Assembly: GCA_022828595.1 (NCBI GenBank)
Contig: JAKGHH010000004.1
Coordinates: 21,708,372 to 21,772,371 of the forward strand
Origin: Nelumbo lutea
Lineage: Eukaryota > Streptophyta > Magnoliopsida > Proteales > Nelumbonaceae
Direction of reading: 5' to 3'
Length of the DNA: 64,000 bases
Made by a program: the position numbers and the translations under genes
Shown here: positions 11,301 through 23,500 of the stretch, one piece after another
How positions within the stretch are numbered: position 1 is the stretch's first letter
Layout: each line of letters starts with the position of its first letter
The notes under the pieces: generated by a model
What the model was told of the DNA's origin: nothing
Databases searched by the model: none
The model's input: only the letters and a program-made list of their open reading frames with translations

Positions 11301-11590
11301 CCACATTCTTGGTCCAATCTATCTACAAAGGAGAAAGGTTGACCCGGATTTTTACATGATGACCCGTCTCGGCCATCCAAAATTGGTGGTTCATACCTGA
11401 CTCATGACCAAACCAACCCTATGGGGTTCCCATCCCGATGAAGAAAGGTAGACTTTTTAACAATCCATGAATCATAAATGGGTGATGATACTGAATAATA
11501 CAGGTCATTTGACCTTTTCTTTTAATATCCCGAAGCCAGTAATCCATAACTTCTCTCTCTCTCTCTGCTCGACTGAATCGCCACCGCCCA
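8340..11590. other. Intergenic between two divergent genes
   Basis: About 3.2 kb between the 5-prime end of minus-strand GAUT8 and the plus-strand phytosulfokine gene, so both promoters face into it. I see no other gene. It contains a C-run at about 10554-10566 and one weak MITE-like segment (9213-9309). Short open frames here are not supported by any family resemblance. Confidence 0.6.
9213..9309. mobile_element. Possible short MITE
   Basis: Imperfect inverted ends AGGCTATGTTT at the left and AAACATAACCTTA at the right enclose a purine-rich then pyrimidine-rich interior. No target-site duplication was identified, so this is only suggestive. Confidence 0.3.
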
Positions 11591-11596
11591 TTTCTC

Positions 11597-11603
11597 TATA
11601 AAA
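11597..11603 (+). promoter_or_regulatory. TATA box of the phytosulfokine gene
   Basis: TATAAAA lies 184 bp before the start codon, downstream of a pyrimidine-rich CT tract near 11552. Transcription would start near 11630, leaving a leader of about 150 nt. Confidence 0.65.
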
Positions 11604-11786
11604 CATTCAAAGCGCTCGTCTCTCCGTCTCTGTGTAATGGTTTCTTTGTTTCTTTCATTAGTCCAGTCGTCATTCATTGCTTACTCGTAGTCCCCCTTCT
11701 CACTTTCCCTTCTCAAATACATTCATCCACAGCTACCGGCCACGGGCCACCTCCCTGGTTTCTCTCAAAAGCCAAACTTTCCGGCA

Positions 11787-12152
11787 ATGAAAACTACAGA
11801 GGTCCTCGTCGCCCTCCTTTTGGCTCTTGTGCTGGCTTCTGTAGCTACTACCGCCAGACCACCCCTGACCTCTGCCAGCAAGACTACTACCACCTCGTCG
11901 GAGTCTGACCCACGAGTCCCTTCATCATCTACAATTCCTGTTACCTCATCACTAGTAAGCTCTCTTTCTCTCTCTCTCTCTATTGAACTGCGTTATCTTG
12001 CGTTTCTTATTTTCCTTCTATGTGAGCAGGAAACAAGCATCAAATATGCTGAATGCGTAAGTATGGAGGACAAAGAGTGTGAGAGGAGGATGTTGATGGA
12101 AGCTGATGATCATACGGACTATATCTACACCCAAGATATCAAGAGTCCTTGA
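11787..12152 (+). CDS. PSK: Phytosulfokine precursor (preproPSK)
   Basis: Two exons, 11787-11954 and 12030-12152, separated by a 75-bp GT-AG intron, encode a 96-residue secreted prepropeptide, within the usual PSK precursor range. Residues 1-23 form a signal peptide (hydrophobic VLVALLLALVLASVA). A variable Ser/Thr-rich stretch follows, then the conserved C-terminal domain with two cysteines (C65, C73) and HTDYIYTQ. YIYTQ (residues 87-91) is exactly the phytosulfokine pentapeptide. The preceding Asp86 fits the acidic residue needed by tyrosylprotein sulfotransferase, which would sulfate Tyr87 and Tyr89; subtilases then release the peptide, which is sensed at the cell surface by PSKR receptor kinases. 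The intron is a multiple of three and free of stops, so an unspliced message would still read through. The exact PSK paralogue is not assigned. Confidence 0.95.
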   Translation: MKTTEVLVALLLALVLASVATTARPPLTSASKTTTTSSESDPRVPSSSTIPVTSSLVSSLSLSLSIELRYLAFLIFLLCEQETSIKYAECVSMEDKECERRMLMEADDHTDYIYTQDIKSP

Positions 12153-12191
12153 TGTATGCCGTTCATTTTCCTTAATTTTCTTCTTCTGCTG

Positions 12192-12321
12192 CTGCATTTG
12201 GTACTCCTTATTTTAAGGACTTACCTCCTTTTTGCAGTTAAAATGCCCCTATGAACACTGAAATTTTAACAGCAAAAGCAAAAAGGAGATAAGTCTTTAA
12301 AATAAGAAATGCCAAATGCAG
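12192..12321. repeat. 130-bp imperfect hairpin after the PSK stop codon
   Basis: The left arm (12192-12244) begins CTGCATTTGG and the right arm (12263-12321) ends CCAAATGCAG. The arms pair over their whole length with few mismatches and one small bulge around an 18-nt loop. It starts 39 bp after the PSK stop codon and so probably lies in the 3-prime untranslated region. It is most likely a small MITE, though no clear target-site duplication was found. Confidence 0.75.
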
Positions 12322-12323
12322 CC

Positions 12324-12353
12324 CTTCTTCTTCTTCTTCTTCTTCTTCTTCTT

Positions 12354-12384
<31 letters not shown>
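12324..12384. repeat. CTT then CT microsatellite
   Basis: About ten CTT trinucleotides (12324-12355) followed by about twelve CT dinucleotides, directly abutting the hairpin at 12192-12321. Confidence 0.95.
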
Positions 12385-12468
12385 TATCTCTTACATATTG
12401 TATCTCTTATGTTGATGTAATATATTTTGAAGACTTTGCCTCTAGCTAACACCACTATCCAAACCCTT

Positions 12469-12540
12469 GAAGAATTCTTTAATGCTTTCCCTCAACTTTC
12501 TGTTGAAGAATTCTTTAATTCTTTCCCTCAACTTTCTGTT
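12469..12540 (+). repeat. 36-bp direct tandem duplication
   Basis: Two adjacent 36-bp units (12469-12504, 12505-12540) begin GAAGAATTCTTTAAT and end TTTCTGTT, differing at two positions. The open frame through them (12427-12618) would repeat a 12-residue EEFFNAFPQLSV-like unit. It has no known homology and I do not call it a gene. Confidence 0.85.
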
Positions 12541-12699
12541 TCTCACTTATGTTTTAACAAGGAAATTTATGCCAATGGTGCAGTTCAGTATGATCGTTTG
12601 TTCTTGCAGATTTTCTAAATCACCTTCATTTTCAGTGTATATATACACGAGCGATGATGGGTGATTTCAGAAAGCTTAACTGCACTTAACCTCTCCACC

Positions 12700-14640
12700 C
12701 GGATCTCTTCACAAACACTACGAGGTTGAATCCCAGAACAAAGTAAAAAACAAGGAAGTCGGTTGATAAATAAGAAGGAAATTGAGGATGATAAAAAAGT
12801 TACAAAGTTTTTATACCAAATCCATCATATTTGGGTTGAAATTTTTTATACCAAATCTTTTGAAATTTATCTGAAACTTTGGTGCATTTGACCATTTTCA
12901 GATAGAATAAGAAAAGAAATTATGTATATTCATATATGTAATTTCAAGTTGTTTTTCAAGGCTAAAAATAATATACAGAAATTAGAAATTTTAGTTATTC
13001 AAAGGTTTGACATAGTAGAAATATGGGTCCATACAGTCATCATTTGTGAGAAAATAAAGCATTGGATGCCAATACCACTCTTGATCGAATGATTAAGGTT
13101 GTTCCTTTTTCTATCAAAATGATCAAGCTCCTAGGCTGAAAAAAAAAAGCTGCAGCATTTGGATATAATTCAACTTTATACAGTAATTTGAACACCAAAT
13201 GATTCTTTTGAGATGATGAAAGTAGTTCTGGTTGATCTACCATGCCCAGACTTTAAATTTCACTATCAGAAGCTAGCATGTGACCTAGCAAAATGACTCC
13301 CAAACAAATGACCACCACAAATATCCTAAATCAATTTAGGTTCAAGTTCGGACTGAAGGAGACCGTAAAACATAGATCAATAGGAAAAGGAAATACTTCA
13401 ACTCAGCTTTGTCAACACACCCATTCTTGAGTCGGATTGGCTGCACTTTTTTCCCTGCACTTCCATTCAGTCTGTGACATGTATTCGGTAATGGGCCAGT
13501 ACTGTCACAAGCTGAATGAAAAAGTGAAGGAAAAACTCAAGAAGTGCAGAAGATCCTGACTCCACATTGTAGCTTCCTGGGGATCTGGCTGGGCTACATA
13601 AATTTTGTATGGAAGCCTGGAAGGAAATGAAACGTTGTCGAGACTCGAGAGGGCCAATATCCACAGGCCAACGCCCAGTTGTGTCATCCCAAGCCCATTC
13701 ATTCATTAGTTGGGGCCCCTCACACTCATGACTCAACTGGTCTCCAGCACTTTTGGCATCCCAAATCCCAATGCATGGACACTTTTCATGATCCTTAAGA
13801 TGCTTGCTTCAAAACATATTGCTCCCCATTTTCTGGGCCAACCTACCAAATGCCAGGCTGGTTTTGTGTGTTGGCATTGATGAACCATCCCCACTTGGTC
13901 CAACCTAAGTGCAATTTGTTCGTGTGAATAAACAAATGAGAAGAGTGCAACTTCTTGTTTAATTCTGTTCTGGGTTTTACTCTCTTGCTTCAGTTTTTTT
14001 TTTTTCATCTGCACTGCAAACAATCAAAATAAGGTGAAAAGTAAAACAAAAACATTTCCTTGTCTGTGCAATCATTTGGTGAGGTTAATTTTTAACAAAG
14101 CTAGTCATTTAACATGAACCAGTATTACTGAGTTCTGGGTGATCATGGCTTCAAACCTGATTTGGCCAAAGGCTCAGAACTCAGAATCCCATGGAGCGAG
14201 CTAGCCAACCCATTCATGATCCATGATTGCACATTGTTGATCTCCATGGTGTTTGGAAGCGTGGGCATTTTTTGGAACTTATTTTCAAGAAAAAAGCACT
14301 CATGCTTCTAAGACCTGTTTTTCACAAAAAAATGCTTCTGCCATGTAGGCAGTGAGCAATACTATGCTGTTTGGTAAGGTAATTTTTATCACCATTTTTC
14401 ATGTATATGCTGACAGGTAAGCACGATATAGGATACACATTAATCAATTGTTGGGGGAAACGGATCACCGATGTATGAAATGCCAATAAGATCCCGATTT
14501 TCGAGACATGTCCGATTTTTTAATAATTGGATGAACCAAACAATGAGATACATGAGTATTTGTTAAAACGTCTATATGGATCCAAGGTGGGCCCAGCCTA
14601 TAAGCCATGAAATGAAACTTTTACGCAGCTAGCCAAGGAT
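12700..14640. other. Intergenic, no gene recognised
   Basis: AT-rich sequence. Two minus-strand open frames of 89 and 96 residues (13467-13736, 13733-14023) show no family resemblance. A segment at about 14250-14460 has GGTGTTTGGAAGC-like ends of the kind seen in plant hAT MITEs, but without convincing inverted repeats. Confidence 0.5.
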
Positions 14641-14652
14641 ATGAAATAGCGG

Positions 14653-14973
14653 GTGGAGTATAGAGCGTTGTCTTCCCTCTCTACTAAGATGAGTCATTCC
14701 CTTGGCTTACGGGGTGAAGGGGGAGCACGTAAAAGCCTAGGGTTGAGGCCAATGAGGGACTTCGAGAACCTACGAGGATGTGAAGGAACACTGACTTTAG
14801 AAATGGTAGTATTGTTACAGGAACCCGGCCTGTCGGGAAAAGGATACGGAACTAATCGAACTAGGCAGCGAGCCCCTACAGTCGAAGCACCGTTTTTTCG
14901 AAAAACGGCCACGGTTCCAAACATCCCTTCGCCGATTGGGCATTGCAATTTCGGGTCCAATACTGCAAAATGA
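14653..14973. other. GC-richer block open on both strands
   Basis: About 320 bp, richer in G+C than its neighbours, is open for 106 codons on the plus strand and for 88 and 70 codons in two minus-strand frames. None resembles a protein I recognise. Possible explanations are an inserted piece of organelle DNA, an exon remnant or a promoter-proximal CpG-rich segment; it ends about 190 bp before the TATA box at 15164. No strand is assigned. Confidence 0.25.
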
Positions 14974-15163
14974 AGAAACTAGTTCATGTGGGCCTAAGTT
15001 TAGTAATCTCCTTCCACCAGCCTCCAAGAATAACGGGTTTAACGGCCAAAATTGTTTCCGCGTGTATAACCGTGGTCTGCCAATCCATCCATCTGTTTCC
15101 TAACTAATTTCTCTTGGGTTCTTCTCTTCTGAAGTCTGCAACACATTCATCAGATTCTCATCC

Positions 15164-15170
15164 TATATAA
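15164..15170 (+). promoter_or_regulatory. TATA box upstream of the small membrane ORF
   Basis: TATATAA followed by GG, 93 bp before the ATG at 15257, giving an expected leader of about 60 nt. Confidence 0.5.
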
Positions 15171-15256
15171 GGCGTTGAGGTGCAAGTGAAGAGAAACCCA
15201 GTTGGGATCTCCTTGTTTTCTTTTACCGGGAAACCATAGAAAGGCAAGAGAATACG

Positions 15257-15394
15257 ATGGATCTTCCTGTACAGTGCTTGATGGATATAGTTTTGGCAGG
15301 GATCTCTTTGATTATTGGTTTGGGAATCTTTGTATTCATTGCTTCAGTTCTCTGCTCTGCTGTTTTTCTACATAAAGCCAAGGATGTCTCTTAA
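15257..15394 (+). CDS. Putative 45-residue single-span membrane protein
   Basis: The frame encodes 45 residues starting MDLPVQCLMD and ending HKAKDVS. Residues about 10-38 are a continuous hydrophobic segment (IVLAGISLIIGLGIFVFIAS and onward), predicting one transmembrane helix with a short basic tail. The ATG has a purine-rich context, ACGATGG. A good TATA box lies at a normal distance upstream, and the sequence between looks like a typical leader. I do not recognise the family. It is below common annotation length cut-offs, so absence from a gene catalogue would not refute it. Confidence 0.5.
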   Translation: MDLPVQCLMDIVLAGISLIIGLGIFVFIASVLCSAVFLHKAKDVS

Positions 15395-16925
15395 CTTGGA
15401 GTAGGTATTCTCTTTAGAAATTATTCATTTGGGTAGTCATTACTCGTGTAAGATTTATTAAGCCAAATTAGCTAGATTATGATTAAAATAAAGGCAAAGA
15501 TGTTTTTCTTCTTTGATAATGTGTGAGTTTTAATGGGTTCCCGTCGATTTTAGGTGTTTTCATGATTTTTCTCTTGTTTAGTTGCACTTTCCTTATCTCG
15601 TTCCGTTCTCAGTGAGAATCTCTGACTTGGAGAGATTGTGGAATACTATCTCTTCAATCTGATATGGACGTTGTTTTAGGAGATTCGTCTGTTTTGATAA
15701 ACTTTTCTTTCTTAGAACTCCATATTAACCAGTTAATTGTATTTTGTGGCAATTTCAATTTTATGTGCGGAATTTCGTATCTTTGATGATGCTTCCTCTT
15801 TTTTATGAAGAGTCAATGGGCCCTGAGCTTCTAGTTTGTGGATGTGCATATTACAAGAGAGAATAATGTAGAATTGGGAATAGGGTGAAGCAGTGAAGGA
15901 GGAAACTCAATTTTTTAAGAGTCGACTGAAATAGAAATTTTAATTTAACCAACGAGACTACGAGAGTACTTAATCTAACAAATAAAATGAAGAGAGGTTT
16001 AAGATAGTTGCAGGCTTGCTTGCAGCACCAAGTATCTTGAAATACTGGAAAAAGGATTTTTGGTTAATAGGTAAAAAATGGGAACTCATTACACCATAAG
16101 CAGAAAAGCAGCAGTAGATCATTTTTGGTTTCTCTGCTGTACGTGGCTTTTGATGTTGAGTGTTTGCTTGCTTAAAAACTCAAAACCATTGAAAAGGAAT
16201 TAAAACTAAATTAGTATGTTATGTTATAGCTAAAGAGTTCATATCAGTTCTAAAATCATCTTTCATGCTTTTATTTCTGTATGGTAGTGATTACAACTTT
16301 GTGTAAAGGATTGAACCTAACCTTGGTTGGAACAAATTGGGTTTGGTCCAGGATTATTTCTGGCGGAGTGGTCATCTGCTACCTTCAGTTAAGATCCCTG
16401 CTTTTAAACAAGGACGTTCTGGAATCTCGAATGAGACAATGGCAATTAATTAGAAACAGTTTTGTTGAAGCAACAAAAAGGGAAAATAAGCTATTTTCTG
16501 ACACATGGTCGAGATCATGGAGCATCGTGCCCCGTTTGCAAAATCAATATGGGATCGAAGCATCACCATGGACCAAATTACTAGGCATTAAGTTCAATAA
16601 CCTGTGACAGTTTAGGTTGATGGTTGTCTGCAGGGGATGCAGTTGTAAATCATTAATGCATATAGATGTATCACCGACTGGGTAATATTTTCCATGGGAG
16701 TTTCTAATTAAAGCAAATGATGTAATATACTAGCCTTTATGAGCAGTTGAACATTTGAACCGTGATTAACTGGTTGGGTTTTCCATCCTACAGTCATACC
16801 GTTGTTAGATTAATCCTTTGCAGAATCTAGTGGAAACTTGAAACTAGATGTTTATTCTTCTTTAAACAACCCGATTGGCAACTTGTTACCTTTGATAATA
16901 CAGGGTTCCGTCTCTGTGTGTGTGT

Positions 16926-16969
<44 letters not shown>

Positions 16970-17338
16970 GATTTGATATATAAATTTATCGAATCCACAC
17001 TTTGCAGAAAGAATACATCTAAAAAAGCAACTGGCTCATTTCCTTTCTTTGGCCAGTATGTATACAGAGTATTTTTCAAGGATTTGTATACAACATGCAT
17101 AAATCATTTATTTTCCCAATATATGTAAATAGATTAGGGATTTTTATACGGAACAAAAACTGAAATAGATAGAACCTGTTTCCTACTTATGTTGTCCTAT
17201 GCATCTCAAAGTGGGTAAACCCACCCTCAAATTGACTCATCTGATCATTCGATGCCACAAGGAAATCTCCATTTCTCCTTCAAATCCTTGAATTGCCATC
17301 AGCAAAGAAAAATAAAATGATTGAAAGGTCAGTTCGTG
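15395..17338. other. Intergenic, including 3-prime flank of SPPA
   Basis: No recognised gene. A 108-codon plus-strand frame at 16281-16607 lacks any family resemblance. The right-hand part must contain the 3-prime untranslated region of minus-strand SPPA; AATAAA-like signals on the minus strand occur near 17107. Confidence 0.5.
16928..16965. repeat. GA microsatellite
   Basis: About 19 uninterrupted GA dinucleotides preceded by a short GT run. Confidence 0.95.
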
Positions 17339-17569
17339 TCAAAGGGAGCTTAGATAGTCTTTCATCAGTGTGAAGATAGGGTTGGTGTTGAAAGTTCCCT
17401 CCAGTCTCTCGAACATGATTCCATCCATTCTTGCTTGAACTCCATCAGAAAAAGTCAAGTCTTGCAACAATTCTTTAACGGTCCTGTCCACACCAATTAT
17501 GGAATTGCCAATGCCACTTAAGATCTCTGGCAAGGTAGGTGATGGTCTTGACAGCTCAACTAGTGAGAC
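17339..17569 (-). CDS. SPPA: SPPA exon 13 (residues 629-704, stop)
   Basis: Phase-0 entry after a CCCAG acceptor. Encodes the conserved C terminus [17 protein letters not shown] through ARMDGIMF and DYLSSL, ending in TGA. Confidence 0.95.
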   Translation of the reverse strand, partial: VSLVELSRPSPTLPEILSGIGNSIIGVDRTVKELLQDLTFSDGVQARMDGIMFERLEGTFNTNPIFTLMKDYLSSL

Positions 17570-20500
17570 CTGGGACCCCATAAGAACATATTAGAGGGGG
17601 AGAAGAAAAGGCATTATGAAGACAGCATACAGATGGTGGCATAATAGGGCATACTGTGCACCCATTAACTTCAACGGAAAATTAATTTGAATGGCATTTA
17701 TCCATGACAAATAATCAAAACCGACTAAAATAGTTATTTGACTTTTGATCAATGGTAAACATCATTTGTAGTCAAGGGTACGTGGTATATTTCAAAAGAA
17801 ATGGGGGTCTTTCATACCGGCAATATTCTATCATTCCCTTCATCATTCTGATAAAAAAAAACACATTAGTGATTTCGAAAGAGGATAAATAAAACATTAA
17901 CCAAATATATTTGATTTCAGTAAGTGTCCTTGCCAGATTTTTGGGTACTACAACTCACCCTTGAGAGTTATGGTATGATAAAGAGAGATGGGTAGTAATA
18001 AAGGGAGATATGTTGTTTTCTATATGGCAGATATTCCAGTAGTAGTTATCACAATCATACTTGTTCAAAAACAGGGACAAAAAGCAGGTGAATGTCCGAA
18101 TAAGGAAAATCTCAGCAACCTCCTGAATCCATAGATAGCTGCAAGGCTACAGTTCTTTTTTTTTTTTTTTGTGGGGGTGGGGGGGGAAGAGGATGTATGT
18201 AAGGAAAGGATTTAGGAGAAGAAAGTGCTACAAAGTTCAAAGATCCTAACTCTTGAACAACAGCAGGAAGAAAAGATGAAGGTCTACAAAAAGGAAAAAA
18301 AAGGATGTGTTAATTGCTCCAAGATAGTTTACTGAACAAGCTTTCTCTCTATCAGGTCTTTACAAAGGAGATCAAATTTCAAGAAGTTCCAGACAGGAAT
18401 GGAAAGGAATCTTGGAATCACAAACAACCTTGCACAGAAACAGATAAGTGGAGTGGAGATATCCTCACGAAAAGGACATTCTCTACCAAAGAGGCTGAAC
18501 TGAAAACCATATCTTTAACATACTATGAGAGGGACATTGATATTTGAGAGTAGCCCCAAATTCCCTTCCTTGATGAGATGGCCTGAGTCTTCCCCCCCAT
18601 GATATCCTTGACCTATCCTCTTGCTTGAACTTCAGTTTCTCTAGGATTTTAAGTAAAAATGCAACCCATGTTTTTGCAAAGAATAGAGTCAATTATGTAT
18701 TCTGAAGACAATGCCTCCCAATTTCCTTTTGTTTTTCATCGCTCTCTTTCTACATCTCTCTTGACACCTTCCTTTTGCACTAATAATTTTTTTTTTACTG
18801 CAGATTGGTTAAAAAATTTGTCAGCAACCAACCTGTCTATCTTGGGGTATGTTAGCCTTCTGTTTCGCAATAGCAACAGCTCGAGAGAGACCACCTATAG
18901 CATCAACCAAACCTCGGGAAGCTGCATCATTGCCAGTCCATACCCTCCCTTGAGCAACATCCTCCATCTGATCTACCTGGTTAACCAAAGATTGAGACTT
19001 TCACCGAATGATGGCTAAGAAAGGAAAAAAGAGGATTTTCAAGATAAAGATGGCTAGCATACATCCATTGATCTTGAAAAGGCTGCTTTGTCTCGAAACT
19101 GTTTATATGCATTCTGTGCAGATTTGGCAAAAAGTTCTGCCTCATCTGGTCTGTGAGTAAAATTTTGCTTCCCAATCAATAGTTGGACCAAATAAGAAAA
19201 TAAACAATGAAGAAAATAATGATCATACATGTCTCAAAAATTAAGGGTCTCTATCCTGTTTAGAACTGTTAATGTAGTCATGCAGAAAGAAATACTCAAA
19301 TAGGATTCCAGTATTCATACATGATGCTGGCAAAATAGTTTGAACATAGGAGCCATGCAATTTTGAATTGTCAAGTTTGCATGCCAATTTCTTTAAATAC
19401 CTATTACCTATGCATCTCCGTGGCTAACAAAGCAATAGAAGCTACCTACCTGAAAGGGCGTTGTTCAGCTGCATTGAGCTCAGCATATTTTCCTCTTGAA
19501 ATGATCTCCTTATTGAAGCCAATCTTCTCATACAGATTACCCAGATTAAATTTTCCTACAATCAAGAAACATCAGAATATCAATATCTGCAGCGTATTGT
19601 AACAAAACAGGCCTCAAGTAGAATAAAGAAAACTTTGACCAAAATTTTACTGCAGCAGCAGATTTTGCATATTACTAGCAAGTAAGGAGCTACTTATGGT
19701 TTTGTAACAGATTAGTTCATTTTAAGAGAAAATGGAAGAAAAATGAGAAAATTATACAATTGAAATGTTCAATATTCATCAGAAATAGTGAGTCAATAAA
19801 TATATACAATTGAATGTTATCATCATCGTCATCATCATCTAAGCCTTGTCCCATCTATATGGGGGTCAGTTACATGAATCCTGTTTAACCATTCCATTCT
19901 GTTCAGTGCCTTATCCATTGTTAAATTATGGGCACTAAAATCATTTCTTATTACTTCCACTCTAAGCCCCTTTCAGTTTGCCCCTATCTCTTATAGCCCC
20001 TTCAATTTGTAATGGATCATTTTTTCTAACAGGTACTGTAGATGGTCTTTTATGCACATGATCAAACCATCTCAATCTACTTTCTCTCATGTTATCACCA
20101 ACTGGAGCTACTCCTAGGTTCCGTTTTATGACTAACCCTGGCCTTGTTTTTACATTCATCCATCTAACAATTAAAGGTAGTATATGGAATCAGAAATGAG
20201 TAGAAACAGTATTTCTACCAATGTATCTGTATATCTTCCTTTTGTGCATGGTAAATGTAGGAAAATGGTACAGATGTAATGAGAATTGTAGTAAAGTAAT
20301 AAAAACTATGAAAAGGATGATTTAATATTTTTTATCAATGAAACTTTGATTATAATAATATGTGAAAAAACATTACAAGTTTAATTTGATTACAAGGATG
20401 ATTTAGTACACTTTTTTTTTATGAATAATAATAAGTTTATTTATTCAGAAGCAAATTAGAGTGAATTCATACATCATCCCAACGAGAGGCGCGAGCTGCA

Positions 20501-23500
20501 GCCCCTCCTTGAAACTTATAAGTATAAACTAGGAAAGAAAAACAAGAATCACAACTGAGCCAAAAATAATTCTTCCCTATTTACCCCTTGCTTAGTTAAC
20601 ACATCTGACAAGGTATTTGCTGATCTCCCCACCCACTGTACAGTGACCAACATATTCCTTGTCAACTAACTAAATTTCTTCATTTCATTCTTGTATCGCC
20701 ACATAGCCTCTTCAGAATTTTTCAACCAACCCACCACCACTTTGGAATCCCCCTCGATTATTAGGTGTTGTACCCCCAGCTGGTTTGCAAATTGGACCCC
20801 TTGAACAGCAGCTAAAAGTTCTGCCTTGATGGAATTCCCAATTCCCAAAGGACCTGAGTAGAGCAACAAAATCTCTCCCTTCTCATTTCTCAAAGCACCC
20901 CCCACTCCGGATAATCCTAGATTACCCATGTTGCTTCCGTCAAAGTTCAACTTAATTGAGCCTTCGCATGGAGGAGACCAGCTTGTAATTGATTTGGCCT
21001 TTAAAGATGAACACCTTGCTACTACTGACCAATTTCTCCAAATGTCATTAAAGGAGAATTGATGAAAGATTTCCAAGGTCTTCAGCCAATGTATTGCCCT
21101 GTTTAGCACACAGTCTTTCAAATCTTGGCTGTTCCTTTCCTTATCTTGAAAAATTCTAAGATTCCTTTCTTCCCAAAGAGTCCAAGTCAAGGCAGCACGA
21201 GCACATCTCCACATAATTCTCCCTATTTTTGTAGGCCAAAAAAAGGTAGAATGGTTGAAGAGCATGTGAACTTCTGCTGGTAGACTCCAACTACCCCCAA
21301 ACAATGAAAGTAGCCAAGCCCAGAGGTCTGCAGAAAAGGGACAAGATACTAATAGATGGTAACAATCCTCACTGTAAGCTCTACAGAGGATACACCAATT
21401 AGGAGAAATACAGAGAAAAGGTCTTCTCTTTTGTAGGTTGTATAAGGTGTTTACTTTCCCATGGAAAACTTCCCAACAAAAAGCCATAATTTTTGGAAGA
21501 TTTGGCTTACACCAAATTTCTTTTGACGAAAAGGGTTGGTGAGTAGGAAGTTGAGAGATGGACTTGAAAAAAGAAGCACAAGTGAAAGTTCCATTGGGTC
21601 TAGGAGTCCAAACCCTCTTATCTGGCTTGGAGGGATCCAAACAAACCTGATTAAGACACCCAAGCAACAAAGAAAGAGACTCAATTTCAGCATCCCTAAG
21701 TCCTCTACAAAACCCAAAATCCCAAGTAGGATCTAAGGGTGTTCCCAAAGGTGAGACAAATTTTGAGACCACCTCTTTTTTGTACAAAGAAATAGAAAAA
21801 AGTGAAGGGAACAAAACCTTTAACGGTGAGTCTCCTACCCAAATATCCTCCCAAAAAAGGATAGAGTTGCCAGAACATACTTCATACCTGATAAAATTGA
21901 GGAATTGAGGAAGGGTGTTGTGAATAGCCTTCCAAGGTGCTGCTAGGTTAGCTTGCCTCGATACACCAGCATCCCATCCATTCTCTGACGTCCCATGAAT
22001 GCTTCCCACCACCTCATGCCACAATCTCTCTCTTTCCAAAGGCCATCTCCACAACCATTTCCCTAATAGAGCTTGATTTTTTCTAGTTACCCTCCCAATT
22101 CCCAAACCCCCATCTTCTTTACTTCTGCAGATAATTTCCCAATTAACCAAGTAATCCTTTCTCTCTTGTCCCGGCTCCCGTAAGAAGTCTCTCATCAACT
22201 TCTCCAGCTTCCTAGCTTCCCTAACTGGTATCCTAAAGACAAACAAATAATAGGTAGGTAAGTTAGCCAAGGTAGCTCTTATTAGGGTAATTCTTCCTCC
22301 TAAAGATATATAGTTCCTCTTCCATGAGACTAATCTCTTCTCAAACTTTTCTAACACTGGGGTCCAAAATCTACTCTCCCTAGGATTTGCCCCTAAAGGA
22401 AGCCCTAAATATGACATAGGCCAAGCAGAGGTGGAACACTCAAGACACTCCGCAATAGCCTCGACCTCCCCTACCTCCAAATTTATACTTGCTACGCAAC
22501 TCTTTTCCAGATTTATTCTCATATTAGAGACACTTTCAAATCCTTTTATTAGCTCCTCTAGGTTTGTTGCCTTTTCACTAAGACCTCCTTCACAAAAAAT
22601 CATTAGGTCGTCTGCAAACTGAAGGTGGGTGACGGCGACTTGGTGTGTGTCCCTATTCTCCAACCCCTAATGGCATCTTCGTTGTCAGCCTTGGTAATAA
22701 TCCTACTAATCACATCAGCTACTAAGGTAAAAAGGAAGGGTGAAAGTGAATCCCCTTGCCTGACACCCCTGCAAGCTGGAAAAAAATCCCTCACCGTACC
22801 ATTTACCAGAATAGAGTAGTGACAAGTACTGATACACCCAAAGATCCAACTACACCACTTGTCCCCAAATCCACCATTTCGCATAACCTCTAATAGAAAC
22901 TCCCAGTCCACCAAATCATAGGCCTTTTCAAGATCCAATTTACAAATGAATCCCTTCCTACTAGACCTTTTCATTTCCTCCACACACTAGTTCGCAATTA
23001 AGATCTGATCTGTTATTTGTCGCCCTTGAATGAAAGCCCCCTGAGTTTCACTAATGATGGTAGGGAGGATTGTTTTGATCCTCAACGAGAGCACTTAAGC
23101 CAGAATTTTATAGATGCTTGTCACCAGACTAATAGGCCTAAAATCTTTTGGGTGGTTGGCATCATTCTTCTTAGGTATCAAAGCCAAAAAGGTTGCATTA
23201 ATTCCAGGGCTTATAGTGTGATTGTCTGCAAATTCCTTAAAGACTTCAGCTAGATCCTCTTTCAACACCTCCCAACAGTCTTGATAAAAACCCATTGTAA
23301 AGCCATCTGGACCCGGAGCCTTGGATCTATCCATTAGAAAGACAACTTTCCTAATCTCTTCTTCCTCGAAATCCCTTTCCAGCCACCTTGCCAACCCTTC
23401 ATCAATTCTTGGCCAATCCACCCTTTCCATGACTGTTCTCTCACTCAAAGGCCTTCTATAAATCGATTTGAAGTGGTCCACAAATTTTCTGGCGATGTCA

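Noticed and set aside
13467..14023. Two minus-strand frames of 89 and 96 codons
   Set aside because: No motif, no splice logic linking them and no recognised homology.
16281..16607. 108-codon plus-strand frame
   Set aside because: No domain or family resemblance and no promoter at a sensible distance.
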